Of a DNA stretch of 64,000 bases, positions 46,501 to 57,880 are shown piece after piece. Numbering within the stretch: the stretch's first letter is position 1; each line of letters opens with the position of its first letter. This DNA is from CAVQJU01 sp963755195 (GTDB lineage: Bacteria > Acidobacteriota > Vicinamibacteria > Vicinamibacterales > CAVVIG01), in assembly GCA_963755195.1 (NCBI GenBank), contig CAVWIZ010000008.1, forward strand, positions 682,001 through 746,000, read 5' to 3'. The translations under genes were made by a program, and so were the position numbers. The notes beneath the pieces were generated by a model. It was given only the letters and a program-made list of their open reading frames with translations, did no database searches and had not been told where the DNA came from.

Positions 46501-48450
46501 CGTCACCTCGAACCAGTCGGCGCCGACGGGGCTGTTGCCGCTGGACCACGGCGCCACCTCGGAGATGACGAGCGACGGAGCGGAGGGCGGCGCCTTCGAC
46601 CACATCGGTGACCGTCAAGCGCAAAGGCGGCGGTCGCATCCGGAGTCGCGCCAACCGTCGGGTCGTCGACCGCGACGGTGACGCTGTAGCTGGTCTTGGT
46701 TTCGAAATCGAGGACTGGTGCCGGCCTTGATGTACAACCCCGTGCTCGTCAACTTCGAAGAAGCTCGGCATCCGGCCCCGTCACCGTCAGGTTGTTCGTT
46801 CCGAGTCCATCGTCGGTGATGACGACGTCCGCCACTTTGATCCGCGCGGCGGTGCTGGTGTTCTCCGCGATCGTGTTGACCTGATTGTTCAGCGCGAGGG
46901 CGGTCGGCGCCTGATTCGGAACCGGGGACGGCGCGTAGACCCACAGCTGCGGGTGATCGAAATCGCCGCCGCCGTTCTCGCTGACGACATACAGAAAGCC
47001 GTTGCCGTCCATCGTGAGCCCTTCATGCTGCTGGGCCGGCAACGGACAACGGATTGCCGGGATCGGAGACGAATCGTCAGCGAGTTGGAGACGACGCCGG
47101 ATCGGTCGATGTTGACGATCTTGCCCGATTCCTGGCTCAGCACCAGCAGGTGGCTGGAATCGGGCCCGCTCAGCGACGGCAGATTCGACAGCGCGAACAC
47201 GTCGGCGAAGTCCAGGAGGTTGGCCAGCGCCGGATCGAACAGGTTGATCGAGTTCACGGTGGTCGGCGAACCGTTGGTCGCGGTGCCCGCCGCGAAATCG
47301 ATGCCGGTTTGAAAGATCCCTTCGGGCTGCGTCTCCTTGACGACGATGAATCCGCCGGTCAGCGGGTCGTAGGAGATGCCTTCGATCCCGATGTTGTCCA
47401 CGAACGTGCCGAGCTTGACGGTTTGCGCGCCGCCTCTCGTCAGCGTGGTGCCGGCGGCGTAGGTGAACAGGACGACCTGCCGATCGCGCTCCTCGGTCAT
47501 GACGAACTTGCCGCCGCCGACGTAGGTGAGGCCTTCCGGATCGTAGAACTCCGTGCCTTGCGGACTGCCGCCCGGGGCCAGCGTCATCGAGTCGATCAAT
47601 TGCCCGGTCTTCGTGACCTGAACGATCGACGTGCCGCCGTCGCCGACGACGAACAGCGTGTCGGTGTCCCAGTTGTAGGTCACCGCCGAGACTTCCTGGG
47701 CCAGCAGGCTGTTGGCAGGCGGAGTGGTCCTCGTCGGTTCGGGCAGGTCGAATCGGCCGACCCGGACATAGGTGGAGAGATCCAGCCCGGTCAGCGGAGA
47801 CGCATTGATTCGACGGCCTGGCGAGCCGGTTTCTGCGCCATTGAACGAGAGGAACGCGCCGTTGACCCCGGCGACACTCAACGGTCGAGACCGCCGGAAG
47901 CGGGAGCGTCGTGCTGCCGAGACCGGCCGTGTTGTCGAACGTGGCGGTTGGCGGTGGCTGCGCCGAAGCTGACGCCGGTGACCCGGTTTCCGCTCGCGTC
48001 GAAGAGATTCACCGCGTCGCCGCCGGTGCTCAGGCCCACGCCGGAACCGCCGTAGGCCCCGATGAGGAAACCGGCGGGCGGCGTCGCAGCTCCCAAACCA
48101 GGCCGTCGAGAAGTTGGCGATGACGGTCGCGTCGGCGAGGCCAACCGTGGCGTTCTCGAAGAAGACGGCCGACTTCCCGGCGGGGATGCTCGTCACGCCG
48201 CGGAGCGCGACCGCGGTGGCGAACGCGTTCGAGTTGTCGTCCATCTTCCAGCCGGTGATGTCCACGGCGCTGGTGCCGGTGTTCGTCACCTCGAACCAGT
48301 CGGCGGCGTAGGTGCCATTGCCGCTGCCGGCGGGATGCACCTCGGAGATGACGACGCTCGGCGTCGCCGCCGCGGAGACGCGGCAGGCGCCGAATCCACG
48401 AATGCCATCAGCACGGTGACGACGCCGAAGGCGAAGTATCTGGCTCTCAT
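43557..48450 (-). CDS. Secreted lamin-tail-domain protein with SdiA-regulated-like propeller, TSP3-like and HYR domains; frameshifted
   Basis: About 1,630 codons starting at ATG 48450 with a signal sequence. Order: lamin-tail domain 1 (48360-47860: SVVISEVHPAGSGNG, DWFEVTNTGTSAVDITGWKMDD); SdiA-regulated-like beta-propeller (47760-46950: VSAVTYNWDTDTLFVVGDGG, FYDPEGLTYVGGGKFVMTEE); a cadherin-like segment (46920-46620); lamin-tail domains 2, 3 and 4 (46580-44950); a calcium-binding TSP3-like stretch rich in DxDxDG (44960-44700: DADGDGIRNCVDTDNDNDGI); a beta domain; GGWQTFNFPVTFTNQGDCVSY; a HYR domain (GSTFPLGETTVTCSA); and a C-terminal module ending SHAP. That last module is homologous to the end of the giant protein at 20695. 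Frame breaks near 48380, 47930, 47060, 46600, 46090, 45858, 45660 and 45310 are single bases and probably sequence errors. Likely an exported, surface-bound, calcium-stabilised protein; some such proteins have phytase or nuclease activity, not evident here. Confidence 0.7.
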
Positions 48451-48641
48451 GAGCTCTCCTGTTGTGGGTTCACAGACCTCTTCCCTCTCGGCGCGCTGCT
48501 CTCAGAAAGAGAAGGAATCAGTTAGTAGTCGGTTGAGAGGAAATCGAGCCGGGCGAAGACCCAGCCTCAGGTGGGAGTCTGTCGTAGAGGTGTGACCGGA
48601 CCGTCAACGCGGCGTAAACATCCCGTGAACAGGCTGTTGGT

Positions 48642-51004
48642 TCACTTCACCACGATTGACGCCGACGCATAACGACCCTGCGCGTCACGGGCGCTGATGA
48701 CGTGGCGGCCGGGCGTCAACGCCCAGTTGAGCGCGGCGTCCGGTCCGGTCGTGCCGATCAGCGCGTCGTCCACACGCCATTCGAGCGACGCCATCCCATC
48801 GGTCGCGCCGCGGAGACCGACCGTTTGAAATTCGCGGCGCAAGGTGGGATCGATGAGGTAGACGGCTCCGTCCGGCGGATTGAGCACGCGGACGGCCTCG
48901 CCTGACACGCGCGTCCGACGGGAGGATGGAGACGACATCCGGATCGCACTGGCAGCAGCCGGCGGCGGCGCGGCGACCGCGACATTCAGCAGCCGCTGGC
49001 TCGCGGCCCACGCCTGATACGCCGCCGGCCATTGCACGACGACGCCTCGCGGCGTCCGCCGATGCCAGTCGCACGGCTCCGCGAAGCCCTCATCCGCCAC
49101 CCATTCCTCCAGCTGCCGCGGACACTCGGGAGTCGCCGCCAGGCCGGACAACGCGCAGACCACCCGGCGCGTCGTGCGCTCCGGCGTTGCGACGGTGGCG
49201 CTCGGCTGCGGATCGGGAAGCACACCGTGCGCGCGGCGCGCCGCTGCGAGCATGATGGCGTGGAAGATCGGGCCCGCGCCGGTCACCCCCGACGATCCCA
49301 TGAGCGGCCGCCGGTCGAAATTTCCCACCCAGACGCCGACGGTCACGTCGCGGGTGTAGCCGATGGTCCAGTTGTCGTGATACGCCTGCGAGGTGCCGGT
49401 CTTCGCCGCCACGGCAAAAGGAAACTCCAGGCTGCCGCCGCGCCCGAATGCAAAGGCCCGTGCTTCATCATCCGACAGGATATCGGTGATCCAGAACGCC
49501 GTGCGCGACGACACCAGCGGCCGCGACTCGGGCGGGCTCGTGCGTTCGAAGCAGCGTCGGCGTGATGACGCTTCCGCCGCGTGCAAACGCGGCGTAGGCG
49601 GCCACGAGTTGGTCGAGCCTGACCTCGGCGTCGCCCAGCGTCACGCCGAGACCATAGTAGAGGCCGGTCCTGTCGAACGTCGTCAGACCGGCCGTTCGCA
49701 GAAAGCGCAGCAGGTTCGCGACGCCGATTCGCGACGCCAGCGTCACGGCCGGCACGTTTTGCGATCCGGCGAGCGCCTGCCTCGCCAGCAGCGGACCGTG
49801 AAAGTGACCGTCGTAGTTCCGCGGGCTATAGACCACGCCGTCCTGGCCGGTCGGGAAGTACGACGGCACGTCGGGCAGTACGGTTGCCGGCGACCCGCCT
49901 TCTTCGAATGCCAGCGCGTACGTGAACGGCTTCAGCGCCGACCCCGGCTGCCGCGGCGTCACCACACCGTCGATGCGACCACCATGTTCCACATCGTCAT
50001 AGTCGCCGCTTCCCTCCCACGCCAGCCATTCCCCTGTGGCATTGTCCAGCACGACCGCCGCCACGTTATGGGCGCCGTGCCGCTCGAGCGACGGGCGAAC
50101 GGCGCGAATAATGCCACTGACGTCCCGCTGCAGCGAGGCATCGAGCGTGGTGACGACCCGCCGCGGACGCGAAGTACCGTCCTTGTGGGAGACATCCAGA
50201 ACATCGAGAACGCGGGCGACGAAGTGCGGGGCGAGAAAGGCCGCGGCCTCGGGCGCGAGCGTCAGCCGCTCGTTCATCGCGGCCCGCACACCAACCGGAT
50301 CGAGTGCCCCACTCTTCGCCATCTGGGCGATGACGCGCTCCTGACGCAGCCGCGCGCGCCTGGGATCGCGATAGGGGTTGAACGACGAAGGCCGCTGCGG
50401 GAGCGACGCGAGGAACGCGGCTTGAGCCGGCGTCAGCAATGACGCCCCGTGTCCGAAGTACGCGCCGGCTCGCGCGATCGGCGCCCGTGAGCTGGTTGCC
50501 GTACGGCGCCAGGTTCAAGTAGAGCGCCAGGATCTGACGCTTCGACAGCCGATGCTCGAGGCGCACGGCGAGAACCGCCTCGCGCGCCTTGGCGCCGACA
50601 CTGCGCCGTCCGCGTGAGCCGCCTCGCGCCAGCAGGAGCTTCGCAACCTGTTGAGTGATCGTTGACCCGCCCTCCAGCCGTTTGCGACTTCGCACATTTC
50701 GTGCGGCGGCGCGGACGACAGCGATGGCGTCGAGGCCTGGATGCTTGAAGAAGCGACGGTCCTCGGCGGCTATCGTGGCATCGACAAGCGTCGGTGGCAG
50801 CTGGTCCGCCGTCATCCAGGACGTCCGGCCGCCATCGGCGCTCCGCGACTCGTACAGCAGTTCGCCGTTCCGGTCCACGATCGCCATCGACTCCGCATGC
50901 TCGAAATCGAGCAGGCCCGGCGGCAGCGGACCGAGCCGCACATAGCAGAGGCCAGCCAATGCCACAGCCAAGGCGGCCATCGAGAGACGGCGGCGGAGGG
51001 TCAT
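48642..51004 (-). CDS. pbpC: Penicillin-binding protein 1C; two frameshifts
   Basis: About 785 residues. N-terminal membrane anchor (MTLRRRLSMAALAVALAGLCY), GT51 transglycosylase with IAAEDRRFFKHPGLD, GGSTITQQVAKLL and ILALYLNLAPYGNQ, then the transpeptidase with PGSALKPFTYAL (SxxK; Ser codon 49939-49941), SQNVPAV (SxN) and AAKTGTSQ (KTG), and finally the BiPBP_C domain (RVLNPPDGAVYLIDP...LEWRVDD). Frames break near 50473 (CGGCGCG where CGCGCG fits) and 49555; both are single bases. The start ATG overlaps the stop of the alpha-2-macroglobulin gene by 4 bp (ATGA), the same gene pair as yfhM-pbpC in enterobacteria. It is thought to repair peptidoglycan after breach of the cell envelope. Confidence 0.85.
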
Positions 51005-54000
51005 CGCGTGACCTCGATGGTCTGCGTGGCGGCCCGGCCGGACACCTCCGGCGAGTACATCTCTTCGGCCCGCGACGGCGCCACGGTGAACGTGCCTGCC
51101 GTCGTGGCGCGAACGACATACGAGAACTCGTGGTGTCCCTCGGCCAGCCGCGTCGCAAACAACTCGACGCGATCGTCGTGGCGCTCGACGTGATCGAACG
51201 TGCCGCGACGCCAGATCTGATCCCAGCTCGATTGACTCGTCCCGTCCTGCTGGTCGTTGCCCCTCGCCACGTCAGTCGCCGTCGTCGCGAACCACGATTC
51301 GACCGGCTCGAACCCGGCCGGGATCGGATCGGTGACGGCCACGTAGCGGCGCTCCTTCGGAAGATCGAGCACCAGCTTCACACGGATCAAATCGCCGGCT
51401 GCGAACGATTCCGCCGGTGCACCGTCCTGGCCGTCCCGCATGACGGCATAGCGCCGCTCGAGGTGGAATCCGTTGTCGCGGGAGGTCAGCGTGGCCGCAT
51501 CCGGCGCGTAGGTGAGGCGCGCGTTGTAAAACGCCGTCCCGGCGCCCTCGCGATGCACGGCGATTGCACTCGCGGCAATTTGCGACAGCTGGGCCATCGG
51601 CACGTCTTTGGTTACCGAGGTTGTCGTCCGACCTTTGAACGTTTCGCGGAGGAGTTCTTTCGCGCCGAGCGCGATCGTCGCCGTGAAATCCGGCGTGACG
51701 GCTTCGTACTTGCGGTAGTAGTCAACGAGCGCCTTCATGGCAATCGCGTTTTCCTGGGTGTTGCCCCATCGGCCGTTCTTCCGCGCGCCGACCAGCCACC
51801 GCACCATCCCGACAACGTCGGTGGACGATGCGGACGTTCGAATCTTCGTGCTCAGCACGAGCGCGGTGGTGCGAACGTTGGAGTTCCAGAAATACAGCAG
51901 ATACGGATCGGCCAGTTCTTCGACGTGGGACGTGCCGGCCTCCGGAAGAATGGCGTTGTCGATTCTCCGTCGCAACTCGGCCAGGCGCGCGCCGGTCTCG
52001 CCCTTCGCCGTCATCGCGTCGAGCAGATAGGACAGCGCGAATACCGGCATCCGATCGAGGTAGCCATACAGGCGCGTGATATGTGAGTCCTGGTTCCGGC
52101 CGCCCCTGACCAATACCTTCACGGCAAATGATTCCCAGGCCGTGTAGGCCGGCCACCAGCCTTCGTTCACCGGCTGTGCCTCGGCGAGCTCACGCTGGAG
52201 ATAGTCGTACGCCCGTTCCATCACCGCGGGGTCGACCTGATACTTCAGCGACGCGGCTGTTTGATAGACGTCCAGCACGTAACTGGTCAGGTACGGCGAT
52301 ACCGTGAGGCACTCGCCGGGCCAGTACGCGAATCCGCCGGACGAGCATTGGTAGGCGTCGAGCCCCTTCAGCTCCTTCTGCGTCCGTAGGCGAAGGTCTC
52401 TTGCGTCAATCCCCGGAATCTTGAACGCCTCACCCAAATCGGAGGCGACGGCCATGACGAACGCACGCGACGCCCGCTGCTCCGCGCACCCGTAGGGGTA
52501 TTCGACAACATAACGCGCGCCTTCGTGGAGACCGACCAGGGCGGTTGACGACACCTCGACCCGAAGTCCGCCCACGCCGGGCACGATCCCTTTCGGCATT
52601 TCGAACGGCTGCTTCGCGTCCGGCGCGGCCTCGCCGTACACGGCGACGCTCTCCGGCGAAACCATCACTTCGACCGGAATGCTCTCTTCGAACGCGTCGC
52701 CCTCGTTGCCGAGCCGCACCGTCGTCTGGACCCGCGCGCGCCCGACGCCTGTGGCCACGACGTCGAAGCGGACTTCCGCGCTTCCACCGGCGCCGACCTG
52801 GACGACGCGGCGGGTCTCACCGGTCACCTGCAGCACCTCCGGATCCAGACTGCGCATGGTGACGATGGCCGAGCCCGGCTGTTTGAGCTGGCTGGTCACG
52901 ACCGATCCGAAATAGGCCTTGTCGCCCCTCGCCATGAACCGCGGGAAGGCGGCCTTCAGCACGACCGGCTTGTTGATCCGGATTTCGCTGTCAGCCGATC
53001 CGAATCGCGACGCCTTGTCGGCCGCCACCGCCATGATGCGGTAGGTCGTCAGCGACTCGGGAAGCTTGATGTCGGCGCTCGCATGCCCACGTGAATCGGT
53101 CGCCACCGATCCGAGCCAGAACGCGAGGACCCGAAAATCCTTCCGCAGCTGGCTCACGCCGCTTTCGGCGCCGCCTCCGCCGCCATCCGTCTCACCCTTC
53201 GGCGTCAGGACGCGCCGGCTGACGATTCGCTGCCGGCTGTCCGTGTTCATCACCTGAAGGGCCTTCTCCACATAGACCGACTTCAACACGTCGGGCGTCG
53301 TGAATCCGGTCAGCGAGAGGACGCCGTAGTCGACGGCCCACAGCGTCACTTCACTCGCGGCCGCGGCGCCCTGGGCGTCTTTGACCAGCACGTCGACTTT
53401 GGCCGATCCGGCCGGCCGGAACTCGTCTTTGTTGGCCTTGACGACGACCGACAGCCTCTTCGACGCGTCCTCGACGTTCAGACTCGCGTACCCGAGCCGA
53501 AACGACGGCTTGCCGGGATCGCTCGCGTCGTCCGCGGCGTCGGCCGCGGTCCTCCCCTTGACCAGGAGCACCGAGACAAAGATGTTCGGGATGTCACCGG
53601 CCGAGATCGGGACGGTGACCGTCTGCTGCGTGGACGTCAGCCGGAAGGTCGAGTGCGAACGGATGCCCTCGCGTTCCACCGTCATGAGCGCCGTCGCCTG
53701 CTCCCATGGCGACTTGATCATGAGATGCGCCGTGTCACCCGGCTTGTAGGTTTCCTGCTCGGGCACGAGATCGATGCGGTTGTGATCGTACCGCTCCCAC
53801 GCGGTGTAGCCGGCGCCGATCGCGTAGAACGGCAGCTGCGTGACCGCTTTGTGCGTGCCGTCTGCTGCCGTCGCCCTCAGCACGTACGAACCGCCGTTCT
53901 TGAGGGGCACCGCCAGCGCGACCGGCTCGACAGCGCTCGTGATCGTGAACCGGCCGACCTCGGATTCATTCCGCGTCGTGTCCCACGTGTAGAAGCCGTT

Positions 54001-56824
54001 TCCTTCGGCACGGCGCACGCTGTGGTATTGGATTTCGACGAGCGAGAGCTCGACGTGAACGCCCGGCACCGGCGTGCCGCCGGGAGACACCGCGACAACG
54101 GTGGTGTTCAACCCGTCCTTCTGCGACACAAACAAGGACGGCCGCGCAAGCCCGATGTACCAGGGCGCCGGGTGGACGACCGCGCTGGCGCGGCCGGCAA
54201 TGTGCTGGCGTGACACATCTTCCACGTCGCCTTCCAACGTGTACTGATAAGGATATCCGTCGCTCACCGGCGTCTCGAGGTCGAGAAGGAGCTGTCCCTT
54301 CGCGTCGAGCGCTCCGCTCTTGGCCTCGAGCTGGCCGTTGCGGCTGAACGGCGCCGCGTTCGCAGCAGCCGACGAACGTGAACCGCGATTCCGGATACTT
54401 GTTGAGCACCGCCGCCGGCGCTCCGTAGACGGGTGTTCGCGAGTAGGTCCACGCGACCGGCCGCTTCTGCATCGGCGCGCCGAACAGGTACCGCGCGGTC
54501 ACGACGCCTTTGAGCGGTGAGCCGGCCAACGCGGAATCGCCGGCCAGGTTCGCATCCACGCGGAACTCCGGACGGCGGTACGCCGCCACCAGGAACGCAC
54601 CGCGCACGACCTTGCGATACGGCGCCTGCCAGTCCGGCTCGTCTTCCTCCTCCGGTTTCGGACGACCCGGCTCGAGCGCTTCTTTGTCGAGGCTGACGAG
54701 CAACTGGTAGTTGCCGAGCGCGCTGTCACCTGGCAGCTTCGTGATCCACTCGGCGGCACTCCAGGCATTCGTTGTGACGGTTCGCCGATCGACGACCTTG
54801 TCGCGACCGTCCTTCAGCAGGACGTGCAGCGGCGTGCCGGAACCAATCAGTTGGATGCCGTTCGGCGTATCGCGGCGGAGGATCGCTTTGAGGTGCACCT
54901 CCTCGCCAAGCTTGTAGACCCCGCGATCGCTGAAGACCGTGCCGCGTAACAGCGGCTGCGCCTCATTGAGATCGTAGCGGTTGCCAAACTCGTAGGGCTG
55001 GATCCCCTCGTTCCAGTCGCTGCCGACATAACTGATGTCGCCGTCCTTTGCGGCGGTCACGATGAACTTGAACTCCCACGAACGCCGCGGAGTGCGCAGC
55101 GGCATCGCCGGGCCGAGGGCGACGCCGTCGGCGCTCGTCCGTCCGCTCCAGGCCACGCTGTTGTCGAGGCGGACAATCGACACGTCCGCGGCGCCCACCG
55201 GCGCGCCCGTGTCAAGCCGGGTGACGAATACCAGCGTGTTCTGCGGACTGTCCTTGACGGTGATGCCGAGGTTGGTGACCTGGACAATGGTCGCAATCGG
55301 ATGCGTGTCGCCGTCGCCGTAAGGCCGCGCGCGCGGAATCGTCGCGCCGGGCTGGATTGCGGCCCACACGAGACCAGTGCCCGACGAGCCGAGCGCCCCT
55401 GCGAGATTCAAGCCGTGCGACAGGATGCGGTCTGGCGTCGCGGCAAGCGTACGGGCCGATCCGTTTCCAGGGGGCGCCGTCCTGAAGTCGGTATTCCGAA
55501 GATTGACGATGGCCGGCATCAGCTGCTGCGGCGTCAACGGCTGCACCCACTGCCGTGCCGCCAGGAAGTTGCGTCCGGAGAACGGAAGCGGCCCACTGTC
55601 CTTCTCCCACACGCCGTGGCCGTCGCCGAAGCTCACGAATGCGCGGGCGTGCCAGTTGTCCACGATACCCGTCCAGGTATAACCGAGCGCCTGACCGTCA
55701 ACCGCCGTGAGTGAGCCGTCGACGGTGTAGGCCCAGGCGCGGTCCGGCGTCTGACGGTCGTAGCCAAGGTCTTCCGGGGTGAAACTGGCCACGCTTTCCT
55801 GGCGGCTTCGATAGGTTTCACGAGGCGACGCCAGCGGACGAACGGCAGTGCCGGCTCCCCCACCGGAGACGTCGCGCACGGTCGTCAGGCGCTTCAGCGC
55901 GTCGAGCCGCACCGGCGACCGCAGCTGGGCGAAGTTGTACGCGTCGGCATCGCATTGACGGCGGCAGTAGAAGGCGTCCACGAACAACGTGTGTTCGAGC
56001 TGGATCACGTGGCTCTGTTCGGCGGCGGGTGTGGACGGGCCCTGAATGGCCGGGACACGATTGTCGATCGCCAGGCGCATCCAGCCATCGAGCGCCGGCG
56101 CCGACGCGGTCTCGAGCACGACGAGATCGGGGGCCGGTGGAAATCGCTGCCGATCCCAGTTCGTGGCGAGCGCCAGCGCGACGGGCGCGCGCGAACGGGT
56201 CGTCGCCCGTGTCGCGGCCACCTTGGCGTTGAACCGCCCCGCCTCGGCCGGACCGATGCGCTGCAACTCCTCGGGCGTCAGGTCGGGCAAAGTCCAGTCG
56301 TGCGGTTCGTAGCGGGCGGTCGTGTGCGCGAGCACATCAGCGGGACGGACCGGCTGATTGAATCGTAGAGTGACCACGACTTTCTGGTCGTACCGCCCGC
56401 CGACGCGGTACCAGTTGGTCTCGAGAAGCCGGGCGGTTGGCGTCGTGAAGTTGAAGGTGTAGGGGCGATCGAGCCGCCGGCCACCCTGGGCGGTCGTGCT
56501 CGACGCGATGGTCACATCGTACCGGGTGGCGAACGGCAACGGCGTACGGGGGTCCGGCGTAAAGACCAGGATGGTCGGACCGGCCCAGCGAAAGCTGCCC
56601 CTGATGGCGGGGCGAACGCTGAAAAACGGCGCCGTCACCTCATCCGGAATCCGTCCGAGCGCGACCATCGGTTCCGAGAACCGGATGCGGATCTCGTTGG
56701 CTTCGGCGAGCGAAGCAATCTCGCCGGCCGGCTGGGCGCTGACAACCGTCAGGGAACTCTGTGCGCGCAGCCCCGGCGCCGCCAACGCAACCAGGAAGGT
56801 CAGCAGCAGGTGTCTGTAGCGCAT
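51001..56824 (-). CDS. Bacterial alpha-2-macroglobulin (YfhM type) with intact thioester; one frameshift
   Basis: About 1,940 residues. Signal peptide MRYRHLLLTFLVALAAPGLRAQ without a lipobox Cys, so a soluble or differently anchored periplasmic protein rather than the lipoprotein form. MG domains follow; ILRRDTPNGIQL and FSDRGVYKLGEEVHLKAI (the latter typical of MG3) are recognisable. The thioester CAEQ lies at 52477-52488 within VEYPYGCAEQRASRAF, followed by the alpha-helical TED domain and the C-terminal receptor-like domain. The frame breaks once near 54358 (GAACGCG for GACGCG or GAAGCG). Known role of the family: trapping attacking proteases by bait cleavage and covalent thioester capture. 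It is translationally coupled to pbpC, consistent with envelope defence. Confidence 0.9.
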
Positions 56825-56995
56825 GGTCGTGCCTTTGGCTCGAGCTCAGGGAGGGTTTACCGCGCCGCTCAGTACCTGAGTGTCGGTAATGAGTTGGACA
56901 CCGATAGTCGCGGGCGAGCGTCAACTCAACAATATGCGATTGACGACCGTGCGGCTGGCCGCCTGTCCCGTGACTGCACAGTCCGGCACGAGGAA

Positions 56996-57832
56996 TCAGT
57001 GCGTCATCGAGTAGACGATGGCGTTGACGCCGAAGGCGTAGCCCTCGGGGGCAAACTGCAGGAAGTATTGGTGGTCGTCGCCTTCGCGCTCGAACGCGTC
57101 GCCGACGTCGGTGTTGTGGGTCATCAGCACCATGATGCGGCCGTCCTCGTCCATGATGGCGCGCACGTGCGGCACCGCGCTGTCGGCGCCGCGCTCTGAC
57201 GTCCGGCCGCCCGAACCGCCCCAGAAGTTGATCGACGGAACCTGAGGAATGCGCTTGATGTTGTAGAGCGTGTGAAAGAGCGTGTGCTCGAGCGGAACGT
57301 CCACAATCGGGTAACGCTCCGGCGGCAGCGCCTTGGCAATCTGCCGAGCCCAGGCGCTGAAGGCGAGCTCGCCCCAGAAATCGTCCACCCAGAGGAACCC
57401 GCCCTTCAGCACGTAGTCGTGCAGCCGCTCGGCTTCGGCCTCGTCGAAGTACGCGCCGCCCGGCTCCGTCATCATCACGAACGGGCAATGGTAAAGCAGG
57501 GGATCGGTCAGCCGGACGACGACATGGTTGTAGTCCTCGTGCGGATGGCGCGTGACGGTGGTCGTCGTGAGCTCGGAAAGCCGGAAGGTCAGGTTGATGT
57601 CGGCGCGCGGGTAATCGACGCCCCAGCCGTCGCCGTCGCCGTCGGGGGCGTTGCGAAAGACAATGCGGCAGAACAGAAAGTTGCCGTTGAAGTCTTCCGG
57701 CGTGGCCATCTTCGGGGCCGGTCCGCGGAACCCGCCAAAGCCGCGGCGGCGGCCCTGCGCGCCGGCCAACGTCGCGAGCAGCGCGGCGAGCAGGAAGCCG
57801 GTCAGCGCTTTCCGGTGGCGCCGGAGGTGCAC
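56996..57832 (-). CDS. DUF4159 domain protein
   Basis: A 278-residue exported protein (signal peptide MHLRRHRKALTGFLLAALLATLAGAQ) with a Gly/Arg/Phe-rich linker (GRRRGFGGFRGPAP) before the core. The DUF4159 fold is recognisable from FCRIVFRN, WGVDYPRADINLTFRLSELT, PFVMMTEPGGAYFDEAEAERL, LKGGFLWVDDFWG, PLEHTLFHTLYNI and RIMVLMTHNTDVGDAFER. In other bacteria DUF4159 accompanies MoxR ATPases and DUF58/von Willebrand factor A proteins; those partners are absent here, where it stands alone, divergent from the esterase at 57881. The fold resembles a class I glutamine amidotransferase-like Rossmann domain; its activity is unknown. Confidence 0.85.
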   Translation of the reverse strand: MHLRRHRKALTGFLLAALLATLAGAQGRRRGFGGFRGPAPKMATPEDFNGNFLFCRIVFRNAPDGDGDGWGVDYPRADINLTFRLSELTTTTVTRHPHEDYNHVVVRLTDPLLYHCPFVMMTEPGGAYFDEAEAERLHDYVLKGGFLWVDDFWGELAFSAWARQIAKALPPERYPIVDVPLEHTLFHTLYNIKRIPQVPSINFWGGSGGRTSERGADSAVPHVRAIMDEDGRIMVLMTHNTDVGDAFEREGDDHQYFLQFAPEGYAFGVNAIVYSMTH

Positions 57833-57880
57833 GTGCGTAGTCTACATCCCGTCAGGGATATCATCTGAGCGGAGAGACTC

